From the NCBI RefSeq assembly GCF_000969825.1, contig NZ_KQ033919.1:1836173-1900172 (forward strand): a stretch of DNA of 64,000 nt, given 5' to 3'. This DNA is from Parabacteroides gordonii MS-1 = DSM 23371. GTDB lineage: Bacteria > Bacteroidota > Bacteroidia > Bacteroidales > Tannerellaceae. Below, piece by piece: positions 9,042 through 18,930 of the stretch (within the stretch, counting starts at the first letter, position 1; each line of letters begins with the position of its first letter). The position numbers and the translations under genes are program-made. The notes beneath the pieces are model-generated. The model had not been told where the DNA came from. It saw nothing but the letters and a program-made list of their open reading frames with translations, and did no database searches.

Positions 9042-10226
9042 ATGGAAATCAGTTTCTCAGATACGATCGAAAAGTTACAGATACAACACGAAATGCTTCT
9101 ATCAGCAGAGAATGCCCCTCTGGATGCTCCCCGCAGCATCGCTACACGTTATAAGAACCCTGTTGTAACAGCAGCACATGTGCCCCTCGAATGGCGTTAC
9201 GACCTCAACCCGGCAACCAACCCCTACTGCCTGGAACGCATAGGCGTGAATGCTTGCATGAACTCCGGTGCTATCAAATGGAACGGCAAATACCTGCTGA
9301 TGGTACGTGTGGAGGGATTCGACCGGAAATCTTACTTCGCCATCGCCGAGAGTCCGAACGGGGTGGATAACTTTCGGTTTTGGGAACGTCCGGTCAATCT
9401 GCCGGACATCGACCCGGAAGAAACTAATGTGTACGATATGCGCCTGACGGCACATGAAGACGGGTGGATATACGGTATCTTTTGTAGCGAGCGGCATGAT
9501 CCGGTTGCCAAACCGGGTGATCTGTCCTCGGCGGTAGCCAAAGCAGGGATTGTCCGTACCAAAGATTTGATCAACTGGGAAAGGTTACCCGATCTGAAAT
9601 CAAAAAGCCAGCAGCGCAATGTCGTGCTGCATCCGGAATTCGTGAATGGGAAATATGCATTGTACACCCGTCCGCAGGACGGCTTTATCGATGCCGGTAG
9701 CGGCGGCGGTATTGGCTGGTCGCTCATCGATGATATTACACATGCGGAAGTCATCACGGAACAAATAATAGATAAACGCTACTATCATACAATCAAGGAA
9801 GTAAAGAATGGAGAAGGGCCTCATCCGATCAAAACGCCGCAAGGCTGGTTGCATCTGGCTCATGGAGTCAGAGCTTGTGCCGCCGGGCTTCGTTATGTAC
9901 TCTATCTGTATATGACAGCCCTCGATGATCCTACAAAGGTCATCGCACAGCCCGGCGGCTACTTCCTCGCCCCTGTCGGGGAAGAACGGACAGGAGACGT
10001 GTCGAATGTGCTATTTTCCAACGGATGGATTGCCGATGAAGATGGAAAAGTATTCATCTATTATGCATCCAGCGATACCCGGATGCATGTTGCAGTCTCT
10101 ACCATAGATGTACTGGTGGATTACTGCATGAATACACCGGAAGACGGACTGCGTTCTACCGCTTCCGTTGCTAAGATTAATGAACTGATTGATAAAAATA
10201 AAAAGTACAAAGAAGGTATTATTTAA
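9042..10226 (+). CDS. GH130 4-O-beta-D-mannosyl-D-glucose phosphorylase
   Basis: 394 residues, the usual length for GH130 subfamily 1. No signal peptide, so cytoplasmic. Seen are the N-terminal [10 protein letters not shown], the VRVEG strand, the general-acid region TNVYDMRLT (Asp), the phosphate-binding stretch [10 protein letters not shown], and [22 protein letters not shown]. The family cleaves mannosyl-beta-1,4-glucose with phosphate to give mannose-1-phosphate and glucose, in beta-mannan or glucomannan breakdown. Here it is the last gene of the SusC/SusD locus, and no mannanase or mannobiose epimerase is visible in the window. The assignment to subfamily 1 is by recognised sequence pattern; other GH130 specificities remain possible. 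Confidence 0.85.
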   Translation: MEISFSDTIEKLQIQHEMLLSAENAPLDAPRSIATRYKNPVVTAAHVPLEWRYDLNPATNPYCLERIGVNACMNSGAIKWNGKYLLMVRVEGFDRKSYFAIAESPNGVDNFRFWERPVNLPDIDPEETNVYDMRLTAHEDGWIYGIFCSERHDPVAKPGDLSSAVAKAGIVRTKDLINWERLPDLKSKSQQRNVVLHPEFVNGKYALYTRPQDGFIDAGSGGGIGWSLIDDITHAEVITEQIIDKRYYHTIKEVKNGEGPHPIKTPQGWLHLAHGVRACAAGLRYVLYLYMTALDDPTKVIAQPGGYFLAPVGEERTGDVSNVLFSNGWIADEDGKVFIYYASSDTRMHVAVSTIDVLVDYCMNTPEDGLRSTASVAKINELIDKNKKYKEGII

Positions 10227-10245
10227 AGTAAGGTTTCAGTTTTTT

Positions 10246-10290
10246 AAAGGCTTTAGTCCAACCATAGAGTTCGACTAAAGCCTTTTACTA
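10246..10290. terminator. Bidirectional terminator between GH130 and DUF2461 genes
   Basis: A perfect 13-bp inverted repeat (10246-10258 with 10273-10285), 14-nt loop, with a T-run on each side (10241-10245 and 10283-10290 region). It separates the convergent plus-strand GH130 gene and minus-strand DUF2461 gene. Confidence 0.85.
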
Positions 10291-10292
10291 TT

Positions 10293-10964
10293 TTATACCC
10301 GTCCCAGAAACTCGTCCACCGTATAATTCAGGAAGTTATTGAACGGCAACAGCTCTTCAAACCGTTTCAAAGACTGCTCCATCCAGTCATCCGCCATAAA
10401 GAACTCGTCCGGCAAGTTGACGGCAAAACAGAAATCCTTATGTCTCAGGATCTCATCATACTTGAAATCGGTAGGATAACCGGTCGGCATACGCTTCAAC
10501 ACTTCCCCTTCCATCACCGGAAACGCCTCCTTAAAAGAGGGCTTTTCGATAATACCGACAAACTCATCGATATGATCATAAATATCCTGACGAAGCATTT
10601 TCAGCAGTTTGGGAGGAGGACACCATACACCACCGGATAACATACAGGCACCCGGTTCAAGATGGATATAATATCCGCCCCGCTCACTGGCACGTCCACC
10701 CTGCGCCATATAAGCCGCAAAATGAATTTTATAAGGCGTCTTATCCGGAGAGAAACGCAAGTCCCGGTAAATACGGAACTGGCAGTCTTTCGATTCCAGA
10801 CCTGCCACCTGCGGATCGAACAACGCTATCCGGTTGATGATTTGCTGAACCTCGTCAATAAACCCTTTATGCAATACGTCGTAGCGGTCTTTGTTTGCCT
10901 GAAACCACTCCCGGTTATTGTTCTGGCTTAATTCCTTCAGGAATTGTATAATCTCTGCATTCAT
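10293..10964 (-). CDS. DUF2461/TIGR02453-family protein
   Basis: 223 residues, cytoplasmic. It begins with the family pattern FLKELSQNNNREWFQANKDRY and contains FRIYRDLRFSPDKTPYKIHF and GGYYIHLEPG, the hallmark motifs of this conserved family. No biochemical role is established for it. The gene starts at an ATG (10964) and has a TAtcTTTG -7 box at 10987-10994, so it is expressed alone. The downstream border is a bidirectional terminator. Confidence 0.85.
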   Translation of the reverse strand: MNAEIIQFLKELSQNNNREWFQANKDRYDVLHKGFIDEVQQIINRIALFDPQVAGLESKDCQFRIYRDLRFSPDKTPYKIHFAAYMAQGGRASERGGYYIHLEPGACMLSGGVWCPPPKLLKMLRQDIYDHIDEFVGIIEKPSFKEAFPVMEGEVLKRMPTGYPTDFKYDEILRHKDFCFAVNLPDEFFMADDWMEQSLKRFEELLPFNNFLNYTVDEFLGRV

Positions 10965-10986
10965 AAATATCTGTTTGTTTTACAGG

Positions 10987-10994
10987 CAAAGATA
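10987..10994 (-). promoter_or_regulatory. -7 promoter box of the DUF2461 gene
   Basis: TATCTTTG on the minus strand matches the Bacteroidetes TAnnTTTG -7 consensus, 22 nt before the start codon. No clear -33 TTTG is seen at the right spacing. Confidence 0.5.
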
Positions 10995-11004
10995 CAGAAT
11001 AATA

Positions 11005-12414
11005 TCATTCATTATTCCAGTTTCTGTCCGTACGGAAAGGAGCTACCGGTAAACCTTCTTTATTGAAGAGGTTTCCGACGGTTGCATCATCAAAACAATA
11101 ACGTACCGTAACAGGTTGCTTCACACGCGGAGAAGTCACGATAACGGTATTGTCTTTGATTTGCGCTTTACCCGGCTCAAAAACACCGTCTTCACCGGCA
11201 ATCATGAAACCGGTTATCTGTTTATCCTTGCAGACCAATCCGTTTTCGGCATGCAGGAATGAGATAACCGCCTTATTCTTATTAACCGTCATTCCGTTGA
11301 ATACCGGACTTTCGTATCCGGAGGCAAGTTGTCCGTACGTCTTTCCCATAGCCAGGTTTGCCAGACGTAAGCCGACATCCTGCTTATTGGTGGGATGGAT
11401 GTTCTTTATATCTGCCACACAGTCCGAAACGACAACCATTCCGGTTTCCGGGACTGTACGGGACACCCATTCCTGATGCTCACGAACTAAAGCGGCTCCG
11501 TTATCACCGGCATTATAGGTATAAGGAGCGATCTGCACCAGATAGAACGGGAAGTCTTTCTTAAAACTCTTCCGCCAGCTCTCGATCATCGTTTTCAGCA
11601 GGATACCGTACGAGTCGGGGTGGTCACGGTTCGACTCACCCTGATACCAGATGGCACCGGCCAGACTATAAGGCACGATCGGATTAATCATCTGATTATA
11701 TAACACACCCGGTTCTACCGGCCACCAGGGATACGTTTTATCCGGCATGGCATCACGTATCTGTGGATTTTCCATCACCCGTTCTTCCGGCGTCCAAACC
11801 TCTGCCGGAGTACCGCCCCAGGCCGAAACGATCAGGCCGATAGGGACATTCAAGTCTTTTTGCAGATTACGTCCGAAGAAATAGGCAACCGCACTGGTAT
11901 TCTTCATTACATCCGGAGTACAGGTAGCCCAGGAAGCTTCGCAGTTATTCTGTGGAGTTGTTGCTCCCCGCTTAGGGATATGGAAGAAACGGATATCCGG
12001 ATAGTTGGCGGAGGCAATCTCCTCGTCGCGGTTATCGATATTGCTCATGGGTGTCCATTCCATATTCGACTGCCCGCTGCAAAGCCATACTTCCCCCAGC
12101 ATGACATCTTTCAGTTCACGGCTCCCGTTCCCCAGGATAGATAAAGTATAAGGGCCTCCGGCCTCAGTCGTTTTCAACGTCGTCTCCCAGGTTCCATCCG
12201 AACGGACAACCGTAGTCGCCGTATCTTTGGGAGCCCAGCTACCGACCACTTTGATCGTACCGCTTGCTACTCCCCAGCCCCATACGGACACATCGCTTTT
12301 TTGTTGCAAAACCATGTGGTCAGTAAAAACAGACGGCAGGCTGATCTGTGCCTGTACACCGGCCACCAGCAGGGACAAGCCGATCGCCATCCCGGTAATT
12401 CGTGTAAGCTTCAT
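11005..12414 (-). CDS. Sialate O-acetylesterase family protein (SGNH fold), secreted
   Basis: 469 residues with a signal peptide ending VQAQ. Motifs: LPSVFTDHMVLQQ (family start), EVWLCSGQSNMEWTP with the catalytic Ser, SAWGGTPAEVW, IWYQGESNRDHP, and DIKNIHPTNKQDVG carrying the catalytic Asp-x-x-His. The family removes O-acetyl groups from sialic acids or plant polysaccharides; in Bacteroidetes the plant role is common. Length is slightly short but complete. It has its own -7 box at 12448-12455. No sialidase gene is nearby, so sialic acid as the substrate is not supported by context. Confidence 0.88.
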   Translation of the reverse strand: MKLTRITGMAIGLSLLVAGVQAQISLPSVFTDHMVLQQKSDVSVWGWGVASGTIKVVGSWAPKDTATTVVRSDGTWETTLKTTEAGGPYTLSILGNGSRELKDVMLGEVWLCSGQSNMEWTPMSNIDNRDEEIASANYPDIRFFHIPKRGATTPQNNCEASWATCTPDVMKNTSAVAYFFGRNLQKDLNVPIGLIVSAWGGTPAEVWTPEERVMENPQIRDAMPDKTYPWWPVEPGVLYNQMINPIVPYSLAGAIWYQGESNRDHPDSYGILLKTMIESWRKSFKKDFPFYLVQIAPYTYNAGDNGAALVREHQEWVSRTVPETGMVVVSDCVADIKNIHPTNKQDVGLRLANLAMGKTYGQLASGYESPVFNGMTVNKNKAVISFLHAENGLVCKDKQITGFMIAGEDGVFEPGKAQIKDNTVIVTSPRVKQPVTVRYCFDDATVGNLFNKEGLPVAPFRTDRNWNNE

Positions 12415-12447
12415 GATTCCTATGTATTTGATTGATTAACTTATCAG

Positions 12448-12455
12448 CAAATGTA
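12448..12455 (-). promoter_or_regulatory. -7 promoter box of the sialate O-acetylesterase gene
   Basis: TACATTTG on the minus strand fits TAnnTTTG and lies 33 nt before the ATG at 12414. Confidence 0.45.
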
Positions 12456-12464
12456 TAATAAAAA

Positions 12465-14678
12465 TCAGAACGAAAATCCCAGATTCAAATAAAACTGAAG
12501 ATTTGTATTCTGGTTGGACATGCTGAAATTGGCACTCAGCGGCCCGGCAATACTGTTATAAGCATACCCGATGCTGCCTCCCCACACGCTTTTGCCACTA
12601 AACAGATGAAGGAAGTCGTCATGGTGGATGGCATAGTTACCGATCAATGAGATATAATTGCGTCCGGCGATACGCTGGCGGAAATGCAACCGGGCCACAG
12701 CCAGGGCATTGTCGAATATCTCCACGCGGTTGATACCGGCAAAAGGTAATTGCTGCGGAACATACCGCCCCTCCACTTCGCCACCTACGGCATTCAGGAA
12801 AGGATAAGCCAGGTTTCCCCCGATCAGCACACGCCCGTAAAGAGACGGCAACACGCTCAGATGGGAAGTGATCGGCAGGACGGACGTGAAGTTCAGTCCT
12901 ACAGCCGAGAAGGGAGCATGACCGTTATAACTGACAAAGTTATCCGTATAGAACGAATAGTCTGCTTTCAGGGAAACCCCTTTTGTCGGGAAATAGCGGC
13001 GGTCGAATGTCTCCAGATGCGCCAAGGCAAAATAACTGATGAACCCTTCCGGCTTCACCGCATACTCGTTGTTATTATCCCCCGTGTACAGGAAAGAAGT
13101 ATAGTTGAAGTATTCGTAACGAAGGCCGACCTTGAACTTGAAGTTCAGCCAGTTCATATCCGAATACCCGAACTCCGCCAGATGATGCGTGTAACTGGTG
13201 TTGAACGTCTTATCCCCTTTCTTATAAATATCCAGGTCATTGTAGGTAAACTGGTAAGCCAGATTAAGGTTACGCAACGGATTCCGCTCGATTGAATAAT
13301 CCAGCCGGGCAGAAGAAATCTTCCCTCCGACACGTCCGGTGAACGCCAGTTTCGAATGGTTGCGAGTCCGGTAATCGAACGTCGCGTTCAGCAGCACACC
13401 GATGATCTCTTCCGAGTCAAAGCGGACGCCGGCATTCAAGGAACTGACCGATTTCTTCTGAGCCATCAATACCAGATCCTGTTGATGCTCGCCTGTCAGT
13501 TTATAATTTACATTCGAATAAGCATTCGAACCTACCAACACCGACATGGCATGATGGAGCTCATTCAATGTGATATGACTGTTCTCCCGCAGGCCGCTGA
13601 TTTTCATCAGCCATTTTTCATCCCGCGAGTCAGTTCCGGTAAACAGGATATGGCGGATATAAAAGCTGTCGGTCGGCAATACGGGATAGGACTTCCGCAT
13701 ATGCCCCTGCTCCTCCGGTTGGTAGTTGTCCGGAATGCCGATCTTCTTCTTTAAAGCGCAAATCTCGTCCCAACGGGCATAGGCTTCCCGTTCGCCGCGC
13801 CGGATCAGGGTATCGAGGGCTACCGTACTGAAGCTGGCGGCATTATAAGGCGTCATGTTGGGACGGAATAATAAATCTGTCTGTTCCTTGTTTCTGGCAT
13901 ATTTCTCGTAACCATGCAACGCGATGATCTGCCCGATCAGGTCACCGGGCGTATTCAGGTCTTTCAGTTCTTTCAGGTCGCTGGTACCCAGGTCGACCCC
14001 GATAATGATATCGGCCCCCATCTTCCGGGCCACATCGACCGGGAAGTTATCGTTCAATCCGCCATCGACCAGCACCATGCTATCCAGTCTCACCGGCGTG
14101 AACACAGCCGGTATAGCCATGCTGGCACGCATCGCCAGCGGAAGGCTGCCTTTATCAAACACATAGTCTTTCCCGTTCACGGCATCTACCGCCACACAGG
14201 CAAAAGGAATATTAAAATTCTTGAAGTCCACGGAATCATGATATCCGATCGTCAGGTTCGAGAAAAGGTTTTGCAGGTTCTGTCCCCGGATCATACCACT
14301 GATCACACGGTCTTTCTTATCCTTGCCGAAAGGAAGGGATACGATATATCGCTCGGAGTTCTCTTTCTCCGGGAAGGATAGACTGGTACGCGTCACCCGG
14401 TCACTCAAAAGCATTGTCCAATCTTGTGCAATCACCATGCTGTCGATCTCATCCGGCGTATAACCGATTGCATACAAACCGCCTACAATAGCCCCCATAC
14501 TGGTTCCTGCCACATAATCGATCGGGATACCCGCCTCTTCCAGTACTTTCAACACTCCAATATGAGCTACTCCTTTTGCACCTCCGCCTCCCAATACCAC
14601 ACCTACTTTCTTCCGTTGAGCATACAGCGAAGGGAAAGTGAACAGCACCAGGAGCAAAAAGTAAAGTAACTTTTTCAT
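12465..14678 (-). CDS. Patatin-like phospholipase with POTRA and outer-membrane beta-barrel (PlpD-type)
   Basis: 737 residues from the ATG at 14678; the GTG two codons earlier is less likely. Signal peptide 1-20, then a patatin domain (about 24-300) with the oxyanion loop GGGGAKG, nucleophile GTSMG (Ser60) and DGGLNDNFP carrying the dyad Asp. A POTRA-like stretch (about 330-400) precedes a BamA/TamA-type barrel to the C-terminal LGFSF. The arrangement is that of type Vd secretion proteins such as PlpD, which expose or release a lipase at the surface. In Bacteroidetes the passenger may stay in the periplasm. It has a good promoter of its own (14696-14727). The real substrate is not known. Confidence 0.9.
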   Translation of the reverse strand: MKKLLYFLLLVLFTFPSLYAQRKKVGVVLGGGGAKGVAHIGVLKVLEEAGIPIDYVAGTSMGAIVGGLYAIGYTPDEIDSMVIAQDWTMLLSDRVTRTSLSFPEKENSERYIVSLPFGKDKKDRVISGMIRGQNLQNLFSNLTIGYHDSVDFKNFNIPFACVAVDAVNGKDYVFDKGSLPLAMRASMAIPAVFTPVRLDSMVLVDGGLNDNFPVDVARKMGADIIIGVDLGTSDLKELKDLNTPGDLIGQIIALHGYEKYARNKEQTDLLFRPNMTPYNAASFSTVALDTLIRRGEREAYARWDEICALKKKIGIPDNYQPEEQGHMRKSYPVLPTDSFYIRHILFTGTDSRDEKWLMKISGLRENSHITLNELHHAMSVLVGSNAYSNVNYKLTGEHQQDLVLMAQKKSVSSLNAGVRFDSEEIIGVLLNATFDYRTRNHSKLAFTGRVGGKISSARLDYSIERNPLRNLNLAYQFTYNDLDIYKKGDKTFNTSYTHHLAEFGYSDMNWLNFKFKVGLRYEYFNYTSFLYTGDNNNEYAVKPEGFISYFALAHLETFDRRYFPTKGVSLKADYSFYTDNFVSYNGHAPFSAVGLNFTSVLPITSHLSVLPSLYGRVLIGGNLAYPFLNAVGGEVEGRYVPQQLPFAGINRVEIFDNALAVARLHFRQRIAGRNYISLIGNYAIHHDDFLHLFSGKSVWGGSIGYAYNSIAGPLSANFSMSNQNTNLQFYLNLGFSF

Positions 14679-14695
14679 CTTCACATTATTTGCAG

Positions 14696-14727
14696 CAAAT
14701 GTAGTTGGTTTACGCTAAAGATACAAA
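14696..14727 (-). promoter_or_regulatory. Promoter of the patatin/barrel gene
   Basis: On the minus strand TTTG (14724-14727) is followed after 20 nt by TACATTTG (14696-14703), a full Bacteroidetes-type -33/-7 pair, 17 nt before the ATG. Confidence 0.7.
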
Positions 14728-14846
14728 TGAAATAAAGTTTACTGTATTTAATAGATTTACTAATAAAAACACTAAGTAATAACCACACTCTCCGATAATT
14801 GTATTATTTTTGAGGCTGTTTCTCACCTTAAGAAGAAAAACTCAAT

Positions 14847-17800
14847 ATGCAAAAACTAGCATTATGTCTATTACTATGCAGCTTTACATTGCAAAGCTTT
14901 GCTACAGTAGATCCACTAAAAGGCTATCAGTATGCCGCAGAACAGGCGCCGAAAGGGAATGAATGGGAATCGCCCGAAAACCTTGCGCTGAACAAAGAAC
15001 AACCTCATGCCTGGTTCTTCTCTTTCCAGGATCAGGAAAGTGCCCGGAAAGTATTACCGGAAAACAGTACGTACTGGCAGTCACTCAACGGTGACTGGAA
15101 ATTCAACTGGGTACGAACTCCCGAAGAACGTCCGAAGGACTTCTATCAAACGAACTTCGATGTATCGGGATGGGACAATATCCCGGTGCCTTCCAGCTGG
15201 AACATCGTCGGTCTTCAAAAAGACGGGACACAGAAGTACGGGACACCTATCTATGTGAATCAACCGGTTATCTTCCAGCATAAAGTAGCTGTCGACGACT
15301 GGCGCGGCGGCGTGATGCGTACCCCGCCGGAAAACTGGACAACCTTCAAAGACCGTAACGAAGTCGGTTCTTACCGTCGCGAATTCACCATCCCCCAGGA
15401 TTGGGAAGACAAAGAAGTCTTTATAAATTTCGACGGGGTAGATTCGTTCTTCTATCTCTGGATAAACGGGCAATACGTCGGTTTCTCCAAAAACTCGCGT
15501 AATACGGCCAGCTTCAATATCACTCCTTATCTGGTGAAAGGGAAAAACATCGTAGCTGCTGAAGTGTACCGCAGTTCGGACGGTTCTTTCCTCGAAGCAC
15601 AGGATATGTTCCGCCTGCCGGGTATCTACCGTACCGTATCGTTGACTGCCGTTCCGCAGCTGCACGTTCGCGACCTGGTTGCCACGCCTGACCTGGACGC
15701 AACCTACACAGACGGTTCACTGGCTATCCGGGCAGACATCCGTAACCTGGGTAAGAAAATGGCGAAAGGATATTCGATGGTCTATTCGCTGTATGCCAAT
15801 AAACTCTATTCTGACGACAATACGAAAATAGAGAACGTAACAGCTACCGCCCCCATCGCCCAGATTCCTCCGGGCTTGGAGATGAATGCTGAAACAGTCC
15901 TGAAAATACAAAACCCGAATAAATGGTCTGCCGAACAACCATACCGTTATACATTGGTAGGCGAGTTGAAAGATAAGAAAGGCCGTACGGTAGAAACAAT
16001 CTCCACCACTGTCGGTTTCCGCAAAGTGGAAATAAAAGATACGCCCGCTTCGGAAGACGAGTTCGGACTGGCCGGACGCTACTATTATGTAAATGGTAAG
16101 ACTGTCAAGCTGAAAGGCGTGAACCGCCACGAAAGCAATCCGGCCGTAGGCCATGCCATCACCCGTAAGATGATGGAAGAGGAAGTGATGCTGATGAAAC
16201 GTGCCAATATCAACCACGTTCGTAACTCGCATTATCCGGATGATCCGTACTGGTATTACCTGTGTAACAAATATGGTCTTTATCTGGAAGATGAAGCCAA
16301 TATCGAATCGCATGAGTATTATTACGGTGCAGCTTCCCTATCCCACCCTGCGGAATGGAAAGATGCCCATGTGGCACGTGTCCTGGAAATGGTTCACGCC
16401 AATATCAACAATCCGTCTATCGTGATCTGGTCGCTGGGCAACGAAGCCGGGCCGGGACAGAACTTCGTGGATGCTTATAATGCGTTGAAGAAAGCGGACT
16501 TATCACGTCCTGTACAGTATGAACGTAACAATAAAATTGTGGATATGGGTTCCAACCAGTATCCGTCTATCTCCTGGGTACGCGGCGCCGTGAAAGGTGA
16601 TTATGATATCAAGTATCCGTTCCATATCTCGGAATATGCACACTCGATGGGGAATGCCTGCGGTAACCTGATTGATTACTGGGATGCGATGGAGTCGACC
16701 AACTTCTTCTGTGGCGGTGCCATCTGGGACTGGGTAGACCAGTCGCTCTACAACTATACGCCGGACGGTAAACGTTACCTGGCTTATGGCGGTGACTTCG
16801 GCGATACGCCTAACGACGGACAGTTCGTAATGAACGGTATCGTATTTGGCGACCTGGAACCGAAACCGCAGTATTACGAAGTGAAGAAAGTGTACCAGCA
16901 TATCGGTGTAACAGAAGTGGATGCACAAAAAGGCCTTTTCGAGCTGTTCAATAAATACTATTTCAACGATCTGTCTGACTACGATGTGAAATGGTCGCTT
17001 TACGAAAACGGTAAAGAAGTGGAAAGCGGCTCACTGAACCCGGGCAAGGTTTCACCGCGCAAACGTACGCAGGTAGCCATCCCTTACAATTACAGTCAGC
17101 TGAAAGCGGAGAACGAATATTTCGTCAAAATACAGTTCCTGCTGAATGAAGACAAACCCTGGGCTGCCAAAGGTTATGTAATGGCTGAAGAACAACTCCC
17201 GGTAAAAGCTTCCGCCGGCAAACCCGCTATCAATGAAGTGGCCAATGCCTCAGCAGGAGAATTATCGATCGAAAAACAGTCAGACCCACGCTTCTCAACG
17301 ATCAAGGGTGATAATTTCAAAGCGACATTCGATAACGAAACCGGAACGATCTACAGTCTGAATTACGGTGGCGAAACGATCATTGCCGACGGTAACGGCC
17401 CGAAACTGGATGCTTTCCGAGCCTTCACCAACAACGACAACTGGTTCTACGGCAGCTGGTTCGAAAACGGCTTGCATAATCTGAAACATAAAGCGACCGC
17501 ATCCAAAGTAATCCAGCGGAAAGACGGTTCTCTGGTATTGTTCTACACCGTAGAATCGCAGGCGCCCAATGCAGCCAAGATACTGGGCGGAACCTCGAGC
17601 GGTAAGAACAAGGTGGAAGAAGAAACCGACAAGGTATTCGGTGAAGACGACTTCAAGTTCACGACCGACCAGGCATGGACAATCTACCGCGACGGCTCCA
17701 TCGAGCTGCAGGCAAGCATCACTTCCAACAACCCGAGCCTGGTACTGCCGCGTTTAGGTTACCGGATGATAGTGCCTCAACGTTACGAAAACTATACGTA

Positions 17801-18872
17801 CTACGGACGCGGCCCTATTGAGAACTATGCCGACCGTAAATCCGGACAGTTCATCGAGCAGTATCAATCGACCGTAGCCGACCTGTTCGTGAATTTCCCC
17901 AAACCGCAGGACATGGGCAACCATGAGGACATACGTTGGTGTGCCCTGACCGACAAGGCCGGCAAGGGAGCTGTCTTTGTAGCAACCAACCGCCTTTCTA
18001 CCTCGGCTTTGCAGTATTCCGCACTCGATATGACCCTGGCCGGACATCCTTACCAATTGCCGAAAGCCGGTGATACCTACCTGCATCTCGACCTTGCCGT
18101 TACAGGCCTGGGTGGTAACAGTTGCGGACAGGGTGGCCCCTTGATGTACGACCGTGTATTTGCCGGACAGAACAATATCGGCTTTATCATCCGCCCGGCA
18201 ACACAAGACCTGTCTGCTGCGGCACAGGTATCGCCTGCCGGTGAGATTCCTTTCTCCATCACCCGCAGCCGGGTAGGTATGGTCGAATTGTCGTCTATCG
18301 ACAAGGACGCTGTTTTCTACTATACGATCGGCAAGGAAAAGAAAGCGAAAGAATATACCGGAGCCATCCCGATGCGCGAAGGCGGAACAATCACAGCCTG
18401 GTTGAAGAATAATCCGGAGATCAAGTCGACAAAGACTTTCAACAAACTGGAAAGTATCCAGACAGAAGTTATCTACGCCAGCAGTGAGGAAGTGGGTGAA
18501 GGCGATGCCAAGAACCTGGTAGACGGCGATCCGAATACAATCTGGCACAGCATGTATTCGGTTACGGTAGCTAAATATCCGCATTGGGTAGACCTGGATG
18601 CCGGCGAAGAAAAAGCATTCAAAGGCTTTATCTACATGCCTCGCAAAGACAGCAACAACGGTAATATCAAAGAATATTCCATCCAGGTCAGCTCCGACGG
18701 CAAGAACTGGGGTGAGCCTGTCTGCAAAGGCCAGTTCGCAAATAACCGGGATGAAAAGAAAGTCCTCTTCGACCAACCAGTGAAAGGACGTTACATCCGT
18801 TTCACCGCACTGAGCTCACAGAATGGACAGGATTTCGCAACGGGAGCAGAACTTACTATTCTGAGTGAATAA
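14847..18872 (+). CDS. GH2 beta-galactosidase with C-terminal discoidin-like domain, secreted
   Basis: 1341 residues. A signal peptide (about 1-19) is followed by GH2 sugar-binding (about 55-270), Ig-like (about 275-400) and TIM-barrel domains. The acid/base Glu is in WSLGNEAG (E533) and the nucleophile Glu in HISEYAHSMGN (E596). A DUF4981-like segment and the large LacZ C-terminal domain (about 850-1120) follow, and a F5/8 type C (discoidin) module sits at about 1195-1341. It hydrolyses terminal beta-galactosides in the periplasm or at the surface; the discoidin module likely binds glycan. Longer than E. coli LacZ because of that added domain. It stands alone, followed by a strong bidirectional terminator. 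Confidence 0.93.
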   Translation: MQKLALCLLLCSFTLQSFATVDPLKGYQYAAEQAPKGNEWESPENLALNKEQPHAWFFSFQDQESARKVLPENSTYWQSLNGDWKFNWVRTPEERPKDFYQTNFDVSGWDNIPVPSSWNIVGLQKDGTQKYGTPIYVNQPVIFQHKVAVDDWRGGVMRTPPENWTTFKDRNEVGSYRREFTIPQDWEDKEVFINFDGVDSFFYLWINGQYVGFSKNSRNTASFNITPYLVKGKNIVAAEVYRSSDGSFLEAQDMFRLPGIYRTVSLTAVPQLHVRDLVATPDLDATYTDGSLAIRADIRNLGKKMAKGYSMVYSLYANKLYSDDNTKIENVTATAPIAQIPPGLEMNAETVLKIQNPNKWSAEQPYRYTLVGELKDKKGRTVETISTTVGFRKVEIKDTPASEDEFGLAGRYYYVNGKTVKLKGVNRHESNPAVGHAITRKMMEEEVMLMKRANINHVRNSHYPDDPYWYYLCNKYGLYLEDEANIESHEYYYGAASLSHPAEWKDAHVARVLEMVHANINNPSIVIWSLGNEAGPGQNFVDAYNALKKADLSRPVQYERNNKIVDMGSNQYPSISWVRGAVKGDYDIKYPFHISEYAHSMGNACGNLIDYWDAMESTNFFCGGAIWDWVDQSLYNYTPDGKRYLAYGGDFGDTPNDGQFVMNGIVFGDLEPKPQYYEVKKVYQHIGVTEVDAQKGLFELFNKYYFNDLSDYDVKWSLYENGKEVESGSLNPGKVSPRKRTQVAIPYNYSQLKAENEYFVKIQFLLNEDKPWAAKGYVMAEEQLPVKASAGKPAINEVANASAGELSIEKQSDPRFSTIKGDNFKATFDNETGTIYSLNYGGETIIADGNGPKLDAFRAFTNNDNWFYGSWFENGLHNLKHKATASKVIQRKDGSLVLFYTVESQAPNAAKILGGTSSGKNKVEEETDKVFGEDDFKFTTDQAWTIYRDGSIELQASITSNNPSLVLPRLGYRMIVPQRYENYTYYGRGPIENYADRKSGQFIEQYQSTVADLFVNFPKPQDMGNHEDIRWCALTDKAGKGAVFVATNRLSTSALQYSALDMTLAGHPYQLPKAGDTYLHLDLAVTGLGGNSCGQGGPLMYDRVFAGQNNIGFIIRPATQDLSAAAQVSPAGEIPFSITRSRVGMVELSSIDKDAVFYYTIGKEKKAKEYTGAIPMREGGTITAWLKNNPEIKSTKTFNKLESIQTEVIYASSEEVGEGDAKNLVDGDPNTIWHSMYSVTVAKYPHWVDLDAGEEKAFKGFIYMPRKDSNNGNIKEYSIQVSSDGKNWGEPVCKGQFANNRDEKKVLFDQPVKGRYIRFTALSSQNGQDFATGAELTILSE

Positions 18873-18897
18873 GAGATTTGTATCCAAAGATATCTCT

Positions 18898-18930
18898 AAA
18901 AAGAGCGGGCTTTTGTCCGCTCTTTTTATT
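18898..18930. terminator. Bidirectional terminator between beta-galactosidase and propeller operon
   Basis: An 11-bp perfect GC-rich stem (18898-18908 with 18917-18927), 8-nt loop, flanked by A-run and T-run on each strand. It ends both the GH2 gene and the minus-strand five-gene operon. Confidence 0.92.

Noticed and set aside
11005-12414. Sialic-acid utilisation locus
   Set aside because: Only the O-acetylesterase-like gene is present; no sialidase, NanA, NanT or epimerase nearby.
17754-18776. 340-residue minus-strand frame opposite the beta-galactosidase
   Set aside because: Shadow of a gene with strong codon bias; no recognisable protein and no promoter.
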